From contig WNNJ02000861.1 of NCBI GenBank assembly GCA_012934845.2, positions 172,205 through 236,204 on the forward strand: 64,000 bases of DNA, read 5' to 3'. Each line of letters starts with the position of its first letter. The first letter of the stretch is position 1. The stretch comes from Pomphorhynchus laevis (Eukaryota > Acanthocephala > Palaeacanthocephala > Echinorhynchida > Pomphorhynchidae). Under the pieces are notes generated by a model, which did not search any database, had not been told where the DNA came from, and saw nothing but the letters and a program-made list of their open reading frames with translations. Of this stretch, positions 10,631 to 20,954 are shown one piece after another. Both the position numbers and the translations under genes were made by a program.

Positions 10631-13009
10631 TCACCCCCCCCGAAGAATCCAATCGAGACGGACTATGCTGGGTAAACGAGAGACGAGGAGCTTAAGAAAC
10701 CTTAGCCTTTGCTCTGGGGGACGTCCTCTAGAAAAGAAGACTAATCCCGAGATAGCCCAAGTGCCCCAGAGGCGCACCTGGGCTTTCCCTTTCAATGACA
10801 GATATTGAGCCCGTTTCAGGGCCCACCTAGCTTTCTTCAGGATACATTTGAATCTATCGAGATCGGCTTTCGCCGACCAGTTCACCGTAACGGTGAACCC
10901 CAGGTATTTTACTCGACTTGTAAAGGTGGGGAGTGGTTCAGAGGCGAATATGGAGGAAAGCGCAGAGAGTGCTAGTCTCTTAAGTTTTTTCTTTGTAGCA
11001 GGGGAGCCATGAAAGTCTACCACCTGCGATTTCGCAGAGTTTAAAATAAGATTGGATTGGGGTAGCTGGTCTTTTAATCTTGAAAAGAAACGGCTGATGT
11101 CAGAGACTACGTCTTTACACCTGCGTCCAGTAAACAGGGCTGTGGTGTCATCAGCGTACACCACTAGACGTTGTTCGCGTTTAAATATTTTGAATAATTT
11201 AATAGAGGCAGCAAGGTATAAGATAGGAGAAAGTGGGGAACCTTGAGGCACACCCGTAATAGGGTAGAACTGACGCGCATCTGGGTCGTCTTCATAGTAA
11301 AAACGCTTGGTATACAGCAGGATCTTCACTCTGTTCACAATTCTCGCAGGTTACCCGAGGGACCTGAGAGAAGAGATCACAAAAGGAATAGAGATGCGGT
11401 CAAATGCAGCAGAAAAGTCAAGGAAAACAGCCACAACTAAACGATGGCTATTATCCCGACAAAACTGCTCCACCTCACCAACTGCTGAATGGACCGAGCG
11501 ACCTTTGACGAACCCATGAAAACCTGGAGGGATCAAATTACGCCTACTTAAATGGTCGCGGATTTTACGCGCAAGCGCTTTTTCGTAAATTGACACGAGG
11601 GAATTTTGAATCGAAATGGGTCGCAGGTCTTTTGGGCATGAGCAGGATTTTTTCTTAGGAATAAAAACACGCTTACTAATATTGATGCCTGCTACATCGG
11701 ATGGGGATGCTAAAAGCATTGTGACGGCCACCTCTCTTCTCTGATCAGCTGTCAAAAGCTGACAGACCCGAGAAGAAAGTGGAGCGATGGATTTGGAGGT
11801 GCCCGGGAGAGGAACCCAGGAGTTAAGGATATCCGTAACAGATAGATCCCTACTCCTGAAGTTACACCAAGGCGGGATTGGTTGAGGTGATTGAGTGGCT
11901 CCATAGTTGTGTAGGGCTAGTGACTCCTCTAAAACTTTATCAAGGCCTACATTCCCTATCCAACCCAATGCTTTATCCTTCCAGCAAACACACTTCTTCT
12001 TGAAAATCTTCCAAAAGGAAGACTGAGAAGGACTAAGGCGAGCAATACTCGTCCTATCCTTACTCAGCTGGAACCTATATCTAGTGCTCTAGTATTCATT
12101 CGAGAGAGCCTGTCTGGCGGAAACAGAGAGATTAGGGAGGTTCAGCAATTTCGCTAGGACCTTGAGCTTCGTCGGAGTAGGATTGTATATACGACCTTTA
12201 TAGGTAGTCGATAAAATCGCGTTAGCTTGCGAATAGAGGTAGGTATTAAATTCGGTCATACTCTCATTTCCTATTCCAGGAAAGAGTTGGATAGCCGCTT
12301 GAAAGAAAGCCACTCTGATCGGATCTAAGTGAAACCTCCTTCGAAGCAACGTATCTTCCTCAATTCTCCACCGAATTAGGTCATGAGAGGTGGACAATTG
12401 CTGGCGCGATTGCTCTGTGCAGAGGGGCTTTAACAACCACCTCGAGTGAAGCAGTAAAATATCGAGGACTGAATTTGTTGATATGCAATGAAAGGTAGGG
12501 GAAGGTGGTTTGTGAATAAGATAACCGTTCCTAGCTCTGCGAAGTGCTGCATTGATCCAACGACCAGTTCTGTCGTTGAAATCTCCAAGTATCATGTCGT
12601 AGCCGCTGTCGATAATACTATCCAGGGTGACACGGTTTTTGTGTATCTCCCCAGTACGGATGTGGACATTGGCAAGACTGAGGCGTTTACCGTTCTTACA
12701 GAGTGAAACTACTAAACAAGACATGGCTGGACATGAATAGTTTAATAGGAGGGAGGACCTTAAAGAGCACTTAATTAAGGTCAAGAGTCCTTGAGATGAA
12801 GAGGAGTGAGGAGGGGTTATGTACGGAGTATAGTGGGAACAAATGTGCTTTGGGATAAATCGAGTAATGTCCTGGGGTAGACGGATAGACCGCGTCTCCT
12901 GGAGGACTATAACATCTGCATCTCTACCGGATAGAAGTCTAAGGGCAGAAGCACCTCCCGAATTCCACTGAAGGATATTCAGTGAAAAAGGCTCACGATT
13001 ACTCTGCAT
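10631..13009 (-). pseudogene. LINE A1 ORF2: APE endonuclease + reverse transcriptase
   Basis: The start is ATG at 13009, 126 nt after ORF1. Endonuclease blocks: LNILQWNSGG, VLQETRS, LANVHIRTG, LGDFNDRTGRW and a final SHD. RT blocks: DLRPISIQNS, HGFVKGRSVHSAV, LDFSAAFDR, GVPQGSPLSPILY and the catalytic VVYADDTTAL. No RNase H domain follows. The frame is continuous for about 790 codons apart from TAG at 12089-12091 and TAA at 11351-11353. Near the 3' end a G-run expansion (about 10636-10643) shifts the frame relative to copy A2, where the protein continues through VKDPGWF. The TAG is shared with copy A2. The protein would nick DNA and prime cDNA synthesis at the nick. It is assigned to the Jockey/I superfamily, clade uncertain. 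Confidence 0.85.
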
Positions 13010-13135
13010 TGTGGTGGATTAGTTTGATGTGGGATTGCCTACCTAGAAGGAGCTAGGAACGGGAAGGTTCCCCTTTCCCGTCACTAGAACCATCCGGGGC
13101 AGGTACTTGCCCATGGGCAGCATCTTCATTTCCCC

Positions 13136-14257
13136 TTATTTTTTATTCTTCAGGAGATTGCCAATATTGATAGGAGGGATAGGTTGAGCCGAAGCCTCCC
13201 TCTTTTTGGATGATGGATTTGCCGTTGATGATGGAATAGTAGGGTTAGTACAGAATGTGGCAACAACAGAGGATACTAAAACTTCCATCTTCTTATACAT
13301 TGTTTCTATACGTATATCAATTGCTCGCATGAGATCATCATCCCTCGTACGAGTGGCAGCATTTGCAAAGGTACCAGATTTCGGTTGGGCAGCAGACTTG
13401 TTAAATCCACCTTGATATAATTTAAAATGTCTGCATTTTCTGCTCCATGCAGGATGGCTCCCCCCCACAGTTAGAGCATAATGGAGGGGATACACATTTT
13501 TTTCCTGTCAACAAAGCCGGACACTGGGGGAGCCACACACCCCGCATGTCGATGACTCACTGCAGCTTGAGGCCCAGTGCCCCCATTTGTGGCACCGACT
13601 GCAGTGCGGATATGTGAACTCTTCTTTATCAATGATTGTAAATCTGAGATTAAATCCCATGAAGGGATTACAAGCAGAATTAGCCAGCGATTCAGCCCGC
13701 TCTAGGGAAGCGGAACAAAATCCAACTGGTATTTGATGTCCGCTCTTGCCTATTATTGAACGGAAGTTAGATATTTTAAATGTTTCTTTTAGTAATTCGA
13801 TATCATTCTCTTCCAATTGACAAGGGAGGTTAGATACTTTTAGAGTGGCAAGTATGGGTTTAGAGTATATGGACCCATACTCCGACAGGGACGATTCGAA
13901 GTATTTAACATACCCCTTTAAGAGGTCTGAGGTGGTAAACGAAATCATTAGTTCAGTTTCATAAAGTTTTACCGAGTTGAAAATGATTCTATTTGATAGT
14001 TGCTCTGTAAACGGCCGTAGAAAGAAATTAAACAATAAATGCCTTTCCATAGGCTTTTTGATCTTTATAATTATCAGATTTTTTAGTTTTGGGATTGGGG
14101 GAAGTACTTCCCCATCCCTAGTAGCAATTGAAAACTCACTAACCTTTGGAACAGGCGATTTCAGAGCAGCATTTACCTGTATTTTGTCATGTTCCTTTGT
14201 TTTTACTAGAAAATAGACTGGAAAACTGTTTTTTACAATCCTTTGTTCCTCCGACAC
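13136..14257 (-). pseudogene. LINE A1 ORF1: RRM-like, zinc-knuckle RNA-binding protein
   Basis: Two reading frames together cover an ORF1 of about 370 residues. The first part (14257-13508) has two related RRM-like segments, then a CCHC knuckle (C-SRC-HKWGH-WASSC) and the start of a second. The second part (13495-13136) carries SHPAWSRKC from a third knuckle and a polar tail. The break lies in a run of seven G at about 13452-13458, where another frame reads CSNCGG. A first ATG (about 14268) is out of frame with the main body by one base. Such proteins coat LINE RNA. Neighbour: ORF2 begins 126 nt downstream. Confidence 0.75.
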
Positions 14258-14449
14258 GCTTGTTCGTACTCATTTTTTTGAAAACACAACAATCCGTTCT
14301 CATCCCAATTATCCTTATATGCACATGCGTGACGCGGCATTTTTATCACAATTTACGTGCAAAAAATGTGTACAAGTAACAACGTTTTGTGTGCGTCGGA
14401 GCATCAAAGCTCCTGCAAAAATGCTTCAGAAATCCTCGATTTTGGAACG

Positions 14450-15086
14450 AAATCGCTCGAAAAAGGTATACTTTCTACTTCTACGATGACAATCAACGAT
14501 CCTAAGGTTAGTAAATTTGTTTCTAACTCAGCATCTGACACGGGGTAACTTCCTCCTATATCAAAACTTAATAATTAGGTGATTATCACAACTACAAAAC
14601 CTATAGAAAGGCACATATTATTTAATGTCTTTCTCCGTACCTTCGTTAAAGACTACCCCGGGAGAATAGTCTTTAATTATGTAAGAAGGTATGTAAACAC
14701 TGTCAAAGTTTCATTTACTTCCCCTGCTCTATTGGAAGCCTACGAACAGTTTTTTTAAGAAGAGCCTTTCCCACACAGGAACGTTATTGTTAAAGCCTAT
14801 TCAGGCGACCTTAAAAATTACGAACTACCCTCCTCACCTCGAAGAGGAAGATTTTGACCTCCTTCATAAGACCTATAAATTGGACTCAATAAGAGGCCTT
14901 AAGTCGAAAACAGGAGATGTACTCCCGATTGCCTTTTACACGGCAGATTTAGATAATGCTCTGTTGTTATCGAATGCCGTGAGTAATCTTTTCCTGGGGT
15001 ATAACTTAAAGTTTACCCTGGTTGATCAAGACTCGTTTACTTATCGACCTTGCAACCTATGCCATAGTTGGGACATAGTTGCATAG
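14450..15086 (+). pseudogene. LINE A2 ORF1 remnant
   Basis: It reads KVSKFVSNSAS, then LPPISKL, PIERHILFNVFLR and, from 14787, KPIQATLKITNYP, LEEEDFDLLHKTYKLDS and NLFLGYNLKFTLVDQDSFTY. Each block aligns with A1 ORF1 but with many replacements, and is about as close to the ORF1 of A4 at 33510-33800. It stops inside the first zinc knuckle (CNLCHSWD), exactly where the deletion to ORF2 begins. There are internal stops near 14547 and 14757. Confidence 0.65.
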
Positions 15087-15100
15087 TTGCAACCTATGCC

Positions 15101-16870
15101 AAAGTTTGATCCGATCAGAGTGGCCTTCTTTCAAGCGGCTATTCAACTCTTTCCCAAAATAGGAAATGTGAGTCTGACCGAATTTAACACCTACGTCTTT
15201 TCGCAAGCTACCGCGATTCTATCGACTACCTATAAAGGTCGTATATACAATCCCACTCTGACGAAACTCAAGGTCCTAGCAAAATTACTGAACCTTCCTA
15301 ATCTCTATGCTTCCGCCAAATAGGCCCTCTCGAATGAATACTAGAGCACTAGATACAGGTTCAAACTGGGTAGGGATAGGACGAGTATCGCTCGCCTTAA
15401 TCCTTCTCAGTCTTCCTTTTGGAAGATTTTCAAGAAGGAGAAGTTTGTTTGCTGGAAGGATAGAGCATTGCGTTGGATAGGGAATGTAGGCCTTGAAAAA
15501 GTTTTGGAGGAGTCACTAGCCCTACACAATTATGGAGCCACTCAATCACCTTAACCAATCCCGCCTTAGTGTAACTTCAGGAGTAAGGATCTATCTGTTA
15601 CGGATATTCTTAACTCCTGGGGTCCACTCCCGGGCACCTCCAAATCCGTCGTTCCACTTTCTTCTCGGGTCTGTCAGCTTTTGACAGCTGATCAGAGAAG
15701 AGAGGTGGCCGTAACAATGCTTTTAGCCACCCCATCCGATGTAGCAGGCATCAATATTAGTAAGCGTGTTTTTATCCCTAAGAAAAAATCCTGCTCATGT
15801 CCTAAAGACCTGCGACCCATTTCGATTCAAAATTCCCTCGTGTCAATTTACGAAAAAGCGCTTGCGCGTAAAATCTGCGACCATTTAAATAGGCGTAATT
15901 TGATCCCTCCAGGTTTTCATGGGTTCGTCAAAGGTCGCTCGGTCCATTCAGCAGTAGGTGAGGTGGAGCAGTTTTGTCGGGAGAATAGCCATCGCCTAGT
16001 TATGGCTATTTTCCTTGACTTTTCTGATGCATTTGACCGCATCTCTATTCCTTTTGTGATCTCTTCTCTCAGGTCCCTCGGGTTGCCTGCGAGAATTGTG
16101 AACAGGGTGGAGATCCTGCTGTACACCAAGCGATTTTATTATGAAGACGACCCTGATGCGCGTCAGTTCTACCCTATTAATGGTGTGCCTCAAGGTTCAC
16201 CTCTTTCTCCTATCTTATATCTTGCTGCCTCCATTAATCTATTCAAAATATTTAAACGCGAACAACGTCTTGTGGTGTACGCTGATGACACCACAGCCCT
16301 GTTCACTGGACACAGGTGCAAAGACGTAGTTTCTGACATCAGCCGCTTCTTTTTAAGATTAAAAGGCCAGTTACCTGTATCCAATATTATTTTAAACTCA
16401 GCCAAATCGCAGGCGATTGTCTTTCATGGCACCACTGCAACAAAGAAAAAACTTAAGAGATTAGCACTCTCTGCACTCTCCTCCATATTTGCCTCTGAAC
16501 CACTCCCCACCTTCTCAAGTCGAGTAAAATACCTGGGGTTCACTATTACGGTAAACTGGCCAGCGAAAGCTGACCTAGATGGACTTTAACGTATCCTGAA
16601 GATAGCTAGGTGGGCTCTGAAACGGGCTCATCATATGTCGTTGAAAGGGAAAACCCAGGTGCGCCTTTGAGATACCTGGGCTATCGCGGGATTAGTCTTC
16701 TTCTCAAGAGGACGTCCCCCAGAGCAAAGGCTAAGGTTTCTTAAGCTCCTTGTCTCTCGTTTACCCAGCATAGTCCGTCTTAATTGGATTCTTCGGTGGG
16801 TTAAAGACCCCGGTTGGTTCATTCGGAAGGCGGCGTGTTGGATCGGTTGGTGAGCTCATATCCCTATGGA
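15101..16870 (+). pseudogene. LINE A2 ORF2 remnant (RT, no endonuclease)
   Basis: The reading begins at DPIRVAFFQAAIQLFP, a linker that follows the endonuclease in A1, and runs through the full RT: DLRPISIQNS, HGFVKGRSVHSAV, LDFSDAFDR, GVPQGSPLSP and VVYADDTTAL. The longest uninterrupted piece is 15681-16589. The conserved TAG at 15342-15344 matches the TAG of A1 at the same codon; A3 has TGG-like sequence and A4 has TGA there. The C-terminus ends WFIRKAACWIGW then TGA. Without an endonuclease this copy could not have mobilised itself. Confidence 0.8.
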
Positions 16871-17015
16871 TTTGAGGCCATGAAGAAAGGGAAGACTGCA
16901 AGAAAGAAATGAACTTTGGTTTCTGTCTTTAACTGTCACTCTTAACTGACTGTTATTACACTTTTTTTTTCTCATTTATGTTTTTGATTTAATAAAATCT
17001 TTATTATTATTATTT

Positions 17016-17081
17016 TTATCTTTATTTTTTTATATGCCCAAGCCGAAAGGCGGAGTGGCTTTAATAAATCACTACGTTATT
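17016..17081 (-). mobile_element. Short CR1-like 3' tail fragment in A2 tail
   Basis: After the (TTA)n of A2 comes AAGCCGAAAGGCGGAGTGGC. Both family D elements have a comparable AGCC-NNNN-GGCT hairpin next to (ATT)n at their 3' ends (57868-57885 and 61575-61590). A tiny minus-oriented 3' end of such an element, joined tail-to-tail with A2 and inside its target-site duplication, is the simplest reading. It could instead be a variant A2 3' UTR. Confidence 0.35.
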
Positions 17082-17357
17082 ATTTTTATCACAAGATTAG
17101 AAATGCACATGTTGTTGCTTAAAAAAGAAAATGAATGATTCATTATTATTTAACTGAAAAAATAAAACTTTATTCTTGTTTATCTTTAAAACATTAACGA
17201 CATTGATTTTCTGAACACATATTTTGCACACATTCAAATTCAAAACTCATTCGAGCTCAAAAGTTCTGTGTTCCCATTAAATCCTTTTTTATCGCAGTTT
17301 GCACTTTGTAAATTTTCAAATTCTTTATTTTATTTTAATATTCTTTATTTTATTTTG

Positions 17358-17432
17358 TTACAGGTATGCATAAACTATTTTATTTTATTGTTACCTTAAA
17401 CGTTTAGCGCATTTGTATTTATTATTATCACG
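17358..17432 (+). pseudogene. R-family membrane exon, fragment (copy 3)
   Basis: It contains the exon end TTACAG, the 44 nt-type intron GTATGC...CGTTTAG and the first codons of the membrane exon (AFVFIIIT), then stops at a junction with the minisatellite-like sequence at 17450. Confidence 0.5.
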
Positions 17433-17748
17433 GATGTTTCGATAAATTCTGTTGGCAAATTCACTAAATTACCTTATTTGATAGTTCGGCAAATTCACTA
17501 AATTACCTTATTTGATAATCTGTATCGCAATTCAACAAAATAAAATTATGCGAACAACAATATATTGTAGAGTCAGCATGATGCCTAAGATTGAGCTGAA
17601 CAATAACAGGAGTTATAGAAAATCTGAGATTACGAAAAATGATGAAATTTTACAAAATGAAAAAAAAACTCAATGATAAAAAATATTTGAATTCTTAATT
17701 TTAAAATTTCTGCGATTATTTTCTACTGAACTTGTAAATTAACAACAG

Positions 17749-18018
17749 TAATACCAGTGATGAGTCATTAGACAAACGTAATTCAACGAGCCTGAAGTCA
17801 CTAAACAGTGGCAGAAGTATTGACGACGAAATCGTGAAATCATATTTCGGTCTTAGTTACAGGTATGCATAAACTTTTTTGTTTTATTGTTACTCTGTCT
17901 GTTTAGAACATTTGTATTCATTGTGATCACGATAGCTCTAATTCCAATAATTATATGCACCTGTGTGATTTGCGGCATCGTCTTGACAAAAAAGATTGTA
18001 GCTACACACGTTGTTTAA
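17749..18018 (+). CDS. R-family single-pass membrane protein, C-terminal two exons (best copy)
   Basis: Exon 17749-17862 (114 nt, phase 1 nt in, 2 nt out) follows AATTAACAACAG and codes a polar, Ser-rich segment: SDESLDKRNSTSLKSLNSG then SIDDEIVKSYFGLSY. The intron 17863-17906 is 44 nt (GTATGC...CTGTTTAG). Exon 17907-18018 codes one clear transmembrane helix (FVFIVITIALIPIII), two Cys, a short basic tail (LTKKIVATHVV) and TAA. AATAAA lies 5 nt after the stop (18024-18029). No break is visible in these two exons. The predicted protein has a long polar side and a ~12-residue tail after the helix, so a type I or tail-anchored topology is possible. Upstream exons are not identified; an ATG frame at 17581 codes MPKIELNNNRSYRKSE but its link is unproven. 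No known family is recognised. Confidence 0.6.
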
Positions 18019-18048
18019 AAAACAATAAAACGACGAATTTGAATTTAT

Positions 18049-18254
18049 CTAAAAAATAAAACTATATTCTTGTTTATCATAAAAACAACAACGACATTTA
18101 TTTTTAAAATTAAAAATAATTATGGTTATGCACTGTGCAATGACGAAGAGTAAAGTTGCCGTAATAAAGGATTCGAACGGAGTGAGCTCATAAATTTGTT
18201 CAATAAAGTCGTATGATTTATTGTCGATTGCTATATTGTGATAGAAGACATCAG
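18049..18254 (-). CDS. Convergent hydrophobic protein exon of R unit
   Basis: The minus-strand frame begins after a GTGATAG acceptor-like sequence and codes DVFYHNIAIDNKSYDFIEQI, YELTPFES, one strongly hydrophobic segment (FITATLLFVIAQCITIIIF) and a Cys/Lys/Tyr-rich tail ending EYSFIF and TAG. Its stop lies 30 bp from the stop of the + strand gene, so the two are convergent. Copies at 21042-21184 and 7864-8082 keep the same residues with mostly conservative changes (H/Y, D/G, E/D, L/I), which is more than expected for mere antisense of a 3' UTR. It has a possible TTG or GTG start only, so an upstream exon is likely. The function is unknown. Confidence 0.4.
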
Positions 18255-18330
18255 CTATCACATATCATGATATTGTAGCAGCTTAATTTAGTCATGTCGA
18301 TAAAATATAATCGACAAGTCTAATCATTTG

Positions 18331-18950
18331 AAAATTAATTAACAAAAATTAATTTATTTTTACAAAATACATAACAAATAGAGCAATTTAAATTAACGTT
18401 GATGTTTATAATAAAAATTAATAAGTCAATAATTAAACACAAATAAAAATTTATAAATAAATAATTCATAATAAATTAATAATTTAGAAAATTATTAAAG
18501 AAATACAAATAAAATTATTATAAGATTAAAAGATTATTAATCATATAACATAAATACAATATATAATTATATTATACAATGAAATTATATAATATAAATA
18601 AATTTTAATAATTTGAAGAATTTAAAACATGATCATTTAAAATAAATTCTTATATTTAAATCTTTAAGCAAACGTCTGTGTAAACTTTTTATTTAAACAG
18701 AATTCAACATATACAGCTGAACGGGACGTTAAACTAATGGTCATGAAATATTTAAATTTAAAACATCGAAAACCTTAACAAAATTGATGTGCAATTCTAC
18801 ATTCTTCTGCAAGTATAACGTTAAACAAATAAAGTATAACGTTAAACAAAATTTCATTATACAATGAAATTATATTATATAAATTTAAATAATTAGAAAA
18901 ATTCGAAAACATGATAATTCAAAATACCCTATTATAAATACCCTATTACC
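18331..18950. other. Very AT-rich non-coding stretch
   Basis: Nearly all A and T with many AATAAA/TTAATA words. A 60 bp block (AAAATTGATGTGCAATTCTA...) is related to about 1475-1535. No gene is seen. Confidence 0.5.
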
Positions 18951-18954
18951 GAGC

Positions 18955-20945
18955 TCGTTAAAAAACGATAGCATTTCTACAGAAGACGCCTAGAGTTTCA
19001 ATACCTATTGGTATGAAATCCATGCAACTGTATGTGATGGCCTTGTATTTTTTCTTATTTCTTTCCTCAGCTTCTGTGTCTGAACCTGACAACGCCGTAG
19101 ATAAATGACTTGGAGACAGTGCATCTGCACATGTCACGTCCCAGCTTGCAAAACACTTACGTTCCCAAGGGGTCATTGTTACACCATCCGGTCATTTTCC
19201 ATCGCAGCGAGTTAAACCTGTAGGTTCAAGGCTACTCGGTACATGAGCTTTTCTTAGCGCATCTTGAACGTTTCTGCTCAGCATTTATTGACCGGCAACA
19301 CGGCCAGCGGAACGTGAACAACTCAAGCTGTGCGTTTCTAGCCTATCAACGACTGCACCGCAACGGCACGTGTGTGGTTAGCATATTGGCGTTCCTAATC
19401 GTAAGGCGATTGCCACTCTTATAACTTCGTCTGTGAACAAAGTTCCAGTCGTGGACATTGGAACTACCTGTAGGAATACTCCAGCCTTGGGTGCCTTTAC
19501 GCTGATTAGGCGGGATGTAGTAATTGCATCAGTAGCACTTGCCGTGAGCTCCAGCGCACTCACCTCGCAAATGCTCGGTGTCTGTGGCGTTTATTGGATA
19601 GAACCAATCATTTGGTTGTTCTCGCCGGAAGCCGGAGCTCTGCCTTTTACTAATTAACTCACCTCGAAATGTGCTCCATTCTTTTTTTGCGTGGTTCCCA
19701 AATTAGGCAAATGCTCGTTGTCTGTGGCGTTTATTGGATAGAACCAATCATTTGGTTGTTCTCGCCGGAAGCCGGAGCTCTGCCTTTTACTAATTAATTG
19801 TTAATGTTTAAGGTTGTCGTGTAAATGTTTCGTTTCAAACAGCAATGAGTCTTGAAGTTCTGTATGGAGAAAATTAATGACGACCGATAGCGATGTTAGG
19901 TAAGACGATAAGAACACTGGTGTGGCAGTGAGTGTTACGCTTGAAATGCCCAGACCCTCGTGAGTAATCGGCAAGGTGGATTGTTTCCAGCTAGATGATG
20001 ACAATTTCACGCTAAGTACATTTTCAAGTTAATCCCTCAATGCAGCATCATAATCCCAGAGAACACTGCTTTGGTAGCATGACGTGGATTTTAGTGTGTA
20101 GATCAGTTTTGGCGCGCTGAGAAAATTCTGGAGCAGGAAAAATGCAAGATGTGTGTTGAGTCCAGTAATGCATCTACCCATCAATTTCAGTTGCGATATC
20201 TCGTCAAGTAGTACCTTATAAGCGGCTTTTGAACTGACAAGGGCTCCCCCAGTAGAATGGCATCAGCCGGCTTAATGTGCTTTATACCGGACAGAATTGT
20301 GCGAATCGTTGAAAGCGCGGTTGGTGAGTGTGAAATAAATTCGCATTTTGTTTCGTTTAGATATAGCCCGAATTCAGGGCCAAGTTTGTAGTTCGATATC
20401 GTGGCATATGTTTTCCGTGCGGCGTCCAATAACGCCGTCGTAAAGATACTACATATTAAAATTGAAGTGAGTCTTTTAAGCATTGGATTTATGGCTAGGC
20501 AGAATAATAACGGGCCGAGAGGATCGCCTTGTTGAAGTAATTCTCGGGATTCGATCGTGTTATCGCCGTATTGCAGGAAACATATACCAGAGTAGCAACA
20601 ATGAACGAAGTGGGATAACGGGGAAAGTGCTGTGTCGTTTTTGTCAGCATAGTTGTACGATTTACATTGTTGAAGGCATTAGTAAAATATATATTTAATA
20701 GACCTTCCCGTACGTCATTCCCTCAGAGAGGAACAAGCGTGTGGCGTGCACTGCCCCTTCACAACTTGATTTTACTCCTACGCGGATCTGATAAGGCTTC
20801 GGAAATGTGGAAGCTTCATTGCGAATCAGTAACGAGGCAGTATTTACCAACCAACCGGTGGAGTGTAATGCCAATTGCGATGGGACGAAGCCCTCCATCT
20901 TTCTTGTTGAAACTCAGTAGAGTGGCGCCAAAGAAATTCGGCTGA
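18955..20945 (-). mobile_element. Family G retroelement RT, decayed
   Basis: Reading from 20945 downwards: FFGATLLSFNKKDGGLRPIA, LVGKY, QIRVGVKSSCEGAVHATRLF, NAFNNVNRTTM, the RT block LQQGDPLGPLLFCLAINP, LGPEFGLYLNETKCEFI, AILLGEPL, then PMSTTGTLFTDEVIRVAIAL, and the C-terminal PWERKCFASWDVTCADALSP and FIPIGIETLGVF. This block order belongs to a widespread animal RT lineage whose C-terminus has VDTLAPSHL and PVGVETLG-like motifs. It has several frame breaks, and the YXDD core is degraded to an LDAA-like context. A second 3' end lies at 59968-60190. The clade is not assigned. An internal 91 bp duplication lies inside it. Confidence 0.7.
19567..19797. repeat. 91 bp direct duplication, offset 140 bp
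   Basis: Positions 19567-19657 and 19707-19797 are identical except for one base (CGGTG versus CGTTG). The duplication lies within the family G remnant and breaks its frame, so it post-dates or accompanied its decay. Confidence 0.9.
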
Positions 20946-20954
20946 ACTGTTTTT

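Larger units (their letters stand above)
10420..14295 (-). mobile_element. LINE A1, full-length family-A insertion
   Basis: This 3.9 kb Jockey/I-like non-LTR element has ORF1 (RRM-like plus zinc knuckles) and ORF2 (APE endonuclease plus RT), a ~30 nt 5' UTR and a short AT-rich 3' end (sense strand TTTAATAAAATCG). It is bounded by a perfect 12 bp target-site duplication, GTTCTCATCCCA, at 10408-10419 and 14296-14307. The uninterrupted target is present at 7740-7752. ORF2 is one frame with two in-frame stops and ORF1 has small frameshifts, so the copy is dead but fairly young. Confidence 0.9.
14352..17081 (+). mobile_element. LINE A2, chimeric family-A insertion
   Basis: A2 sits head-to-head with A1 and is bounded by a 13 bp target-site duplication, ATTTTTATCACAA (14339-14351 and 17082-17094). 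The intact target is at 7788-7800 in R copy 1. Its ORF1 part (14450-15086) is only about half identical to A1 ORF1 at protein level, while its ORF2 part (15101 onward) is above about 90%. ORF2 endonuclease and the ORF1 zinc-knuckle region are missing. At the joint the 15-mer TTGCAACCTATGCCA occurs at 15051-15065 and 15087-15101. The 3' end has (TTA)n at about 17000-17015. Confidence 0.85.
10168..17122 (+). pseudogene. R-family membrane protein, copy 2, split by two LINEs
   Basis: The first exon here (10168-10335) follows TTATTCTGTAG and codes a polar segment ending SRIIEDKLQKAFFGLTK, clearly related to but diverged from copies 1 and 4. The 44 nt intron is 10336-10379. The membrane exon starts at 10380 (FIFIIITAVLIP) and is cut at 10419 by LINE A1, resumes at 14308-14351, is cut again by LINE A2, and finishes at 17095-17122 with a tail like that of copy 4 and a TAA. 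The first exon also carries an in-frame TAA (RDE then stop). The protein-level similarity to copies 1 and 4 despite base divergence suggests that the gene was under selection before it was broken. Confidence 0.6.
17545..18330 (+). repeat. R unit, copy 4
   Basis: A full-length match to copy 1 (7355-8165), including the AACAACAATATATTGTAGAG start region, both membrane exons, the convergent minus frame and the terminal hairpin GTCGAT / ATCGAC (about 18295-18314). Confidence 0.8.

Noticed and set aside
10420-17081. A1 and A2 as one large inverted-repeat transposon or a twin-priming event
   Set aside because: Each has its own target-site duplication, and R-unit sequence (14308-14351) lies between them, so they are independent insertions.
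17863-17906. The 44 nt gap in the R exons as a frameshifting deletion rather than an intron
   Set aside because: It has GT...TTTAG ends, is the same length in three diverged copies, and removing it keeps the reading phase in each.
18331-18950. Extremely AT-rich stretch as a replication origin or centromeric satellite
   Set aside because: No repeat period and no conserved motif; base composition alone is not evidence.
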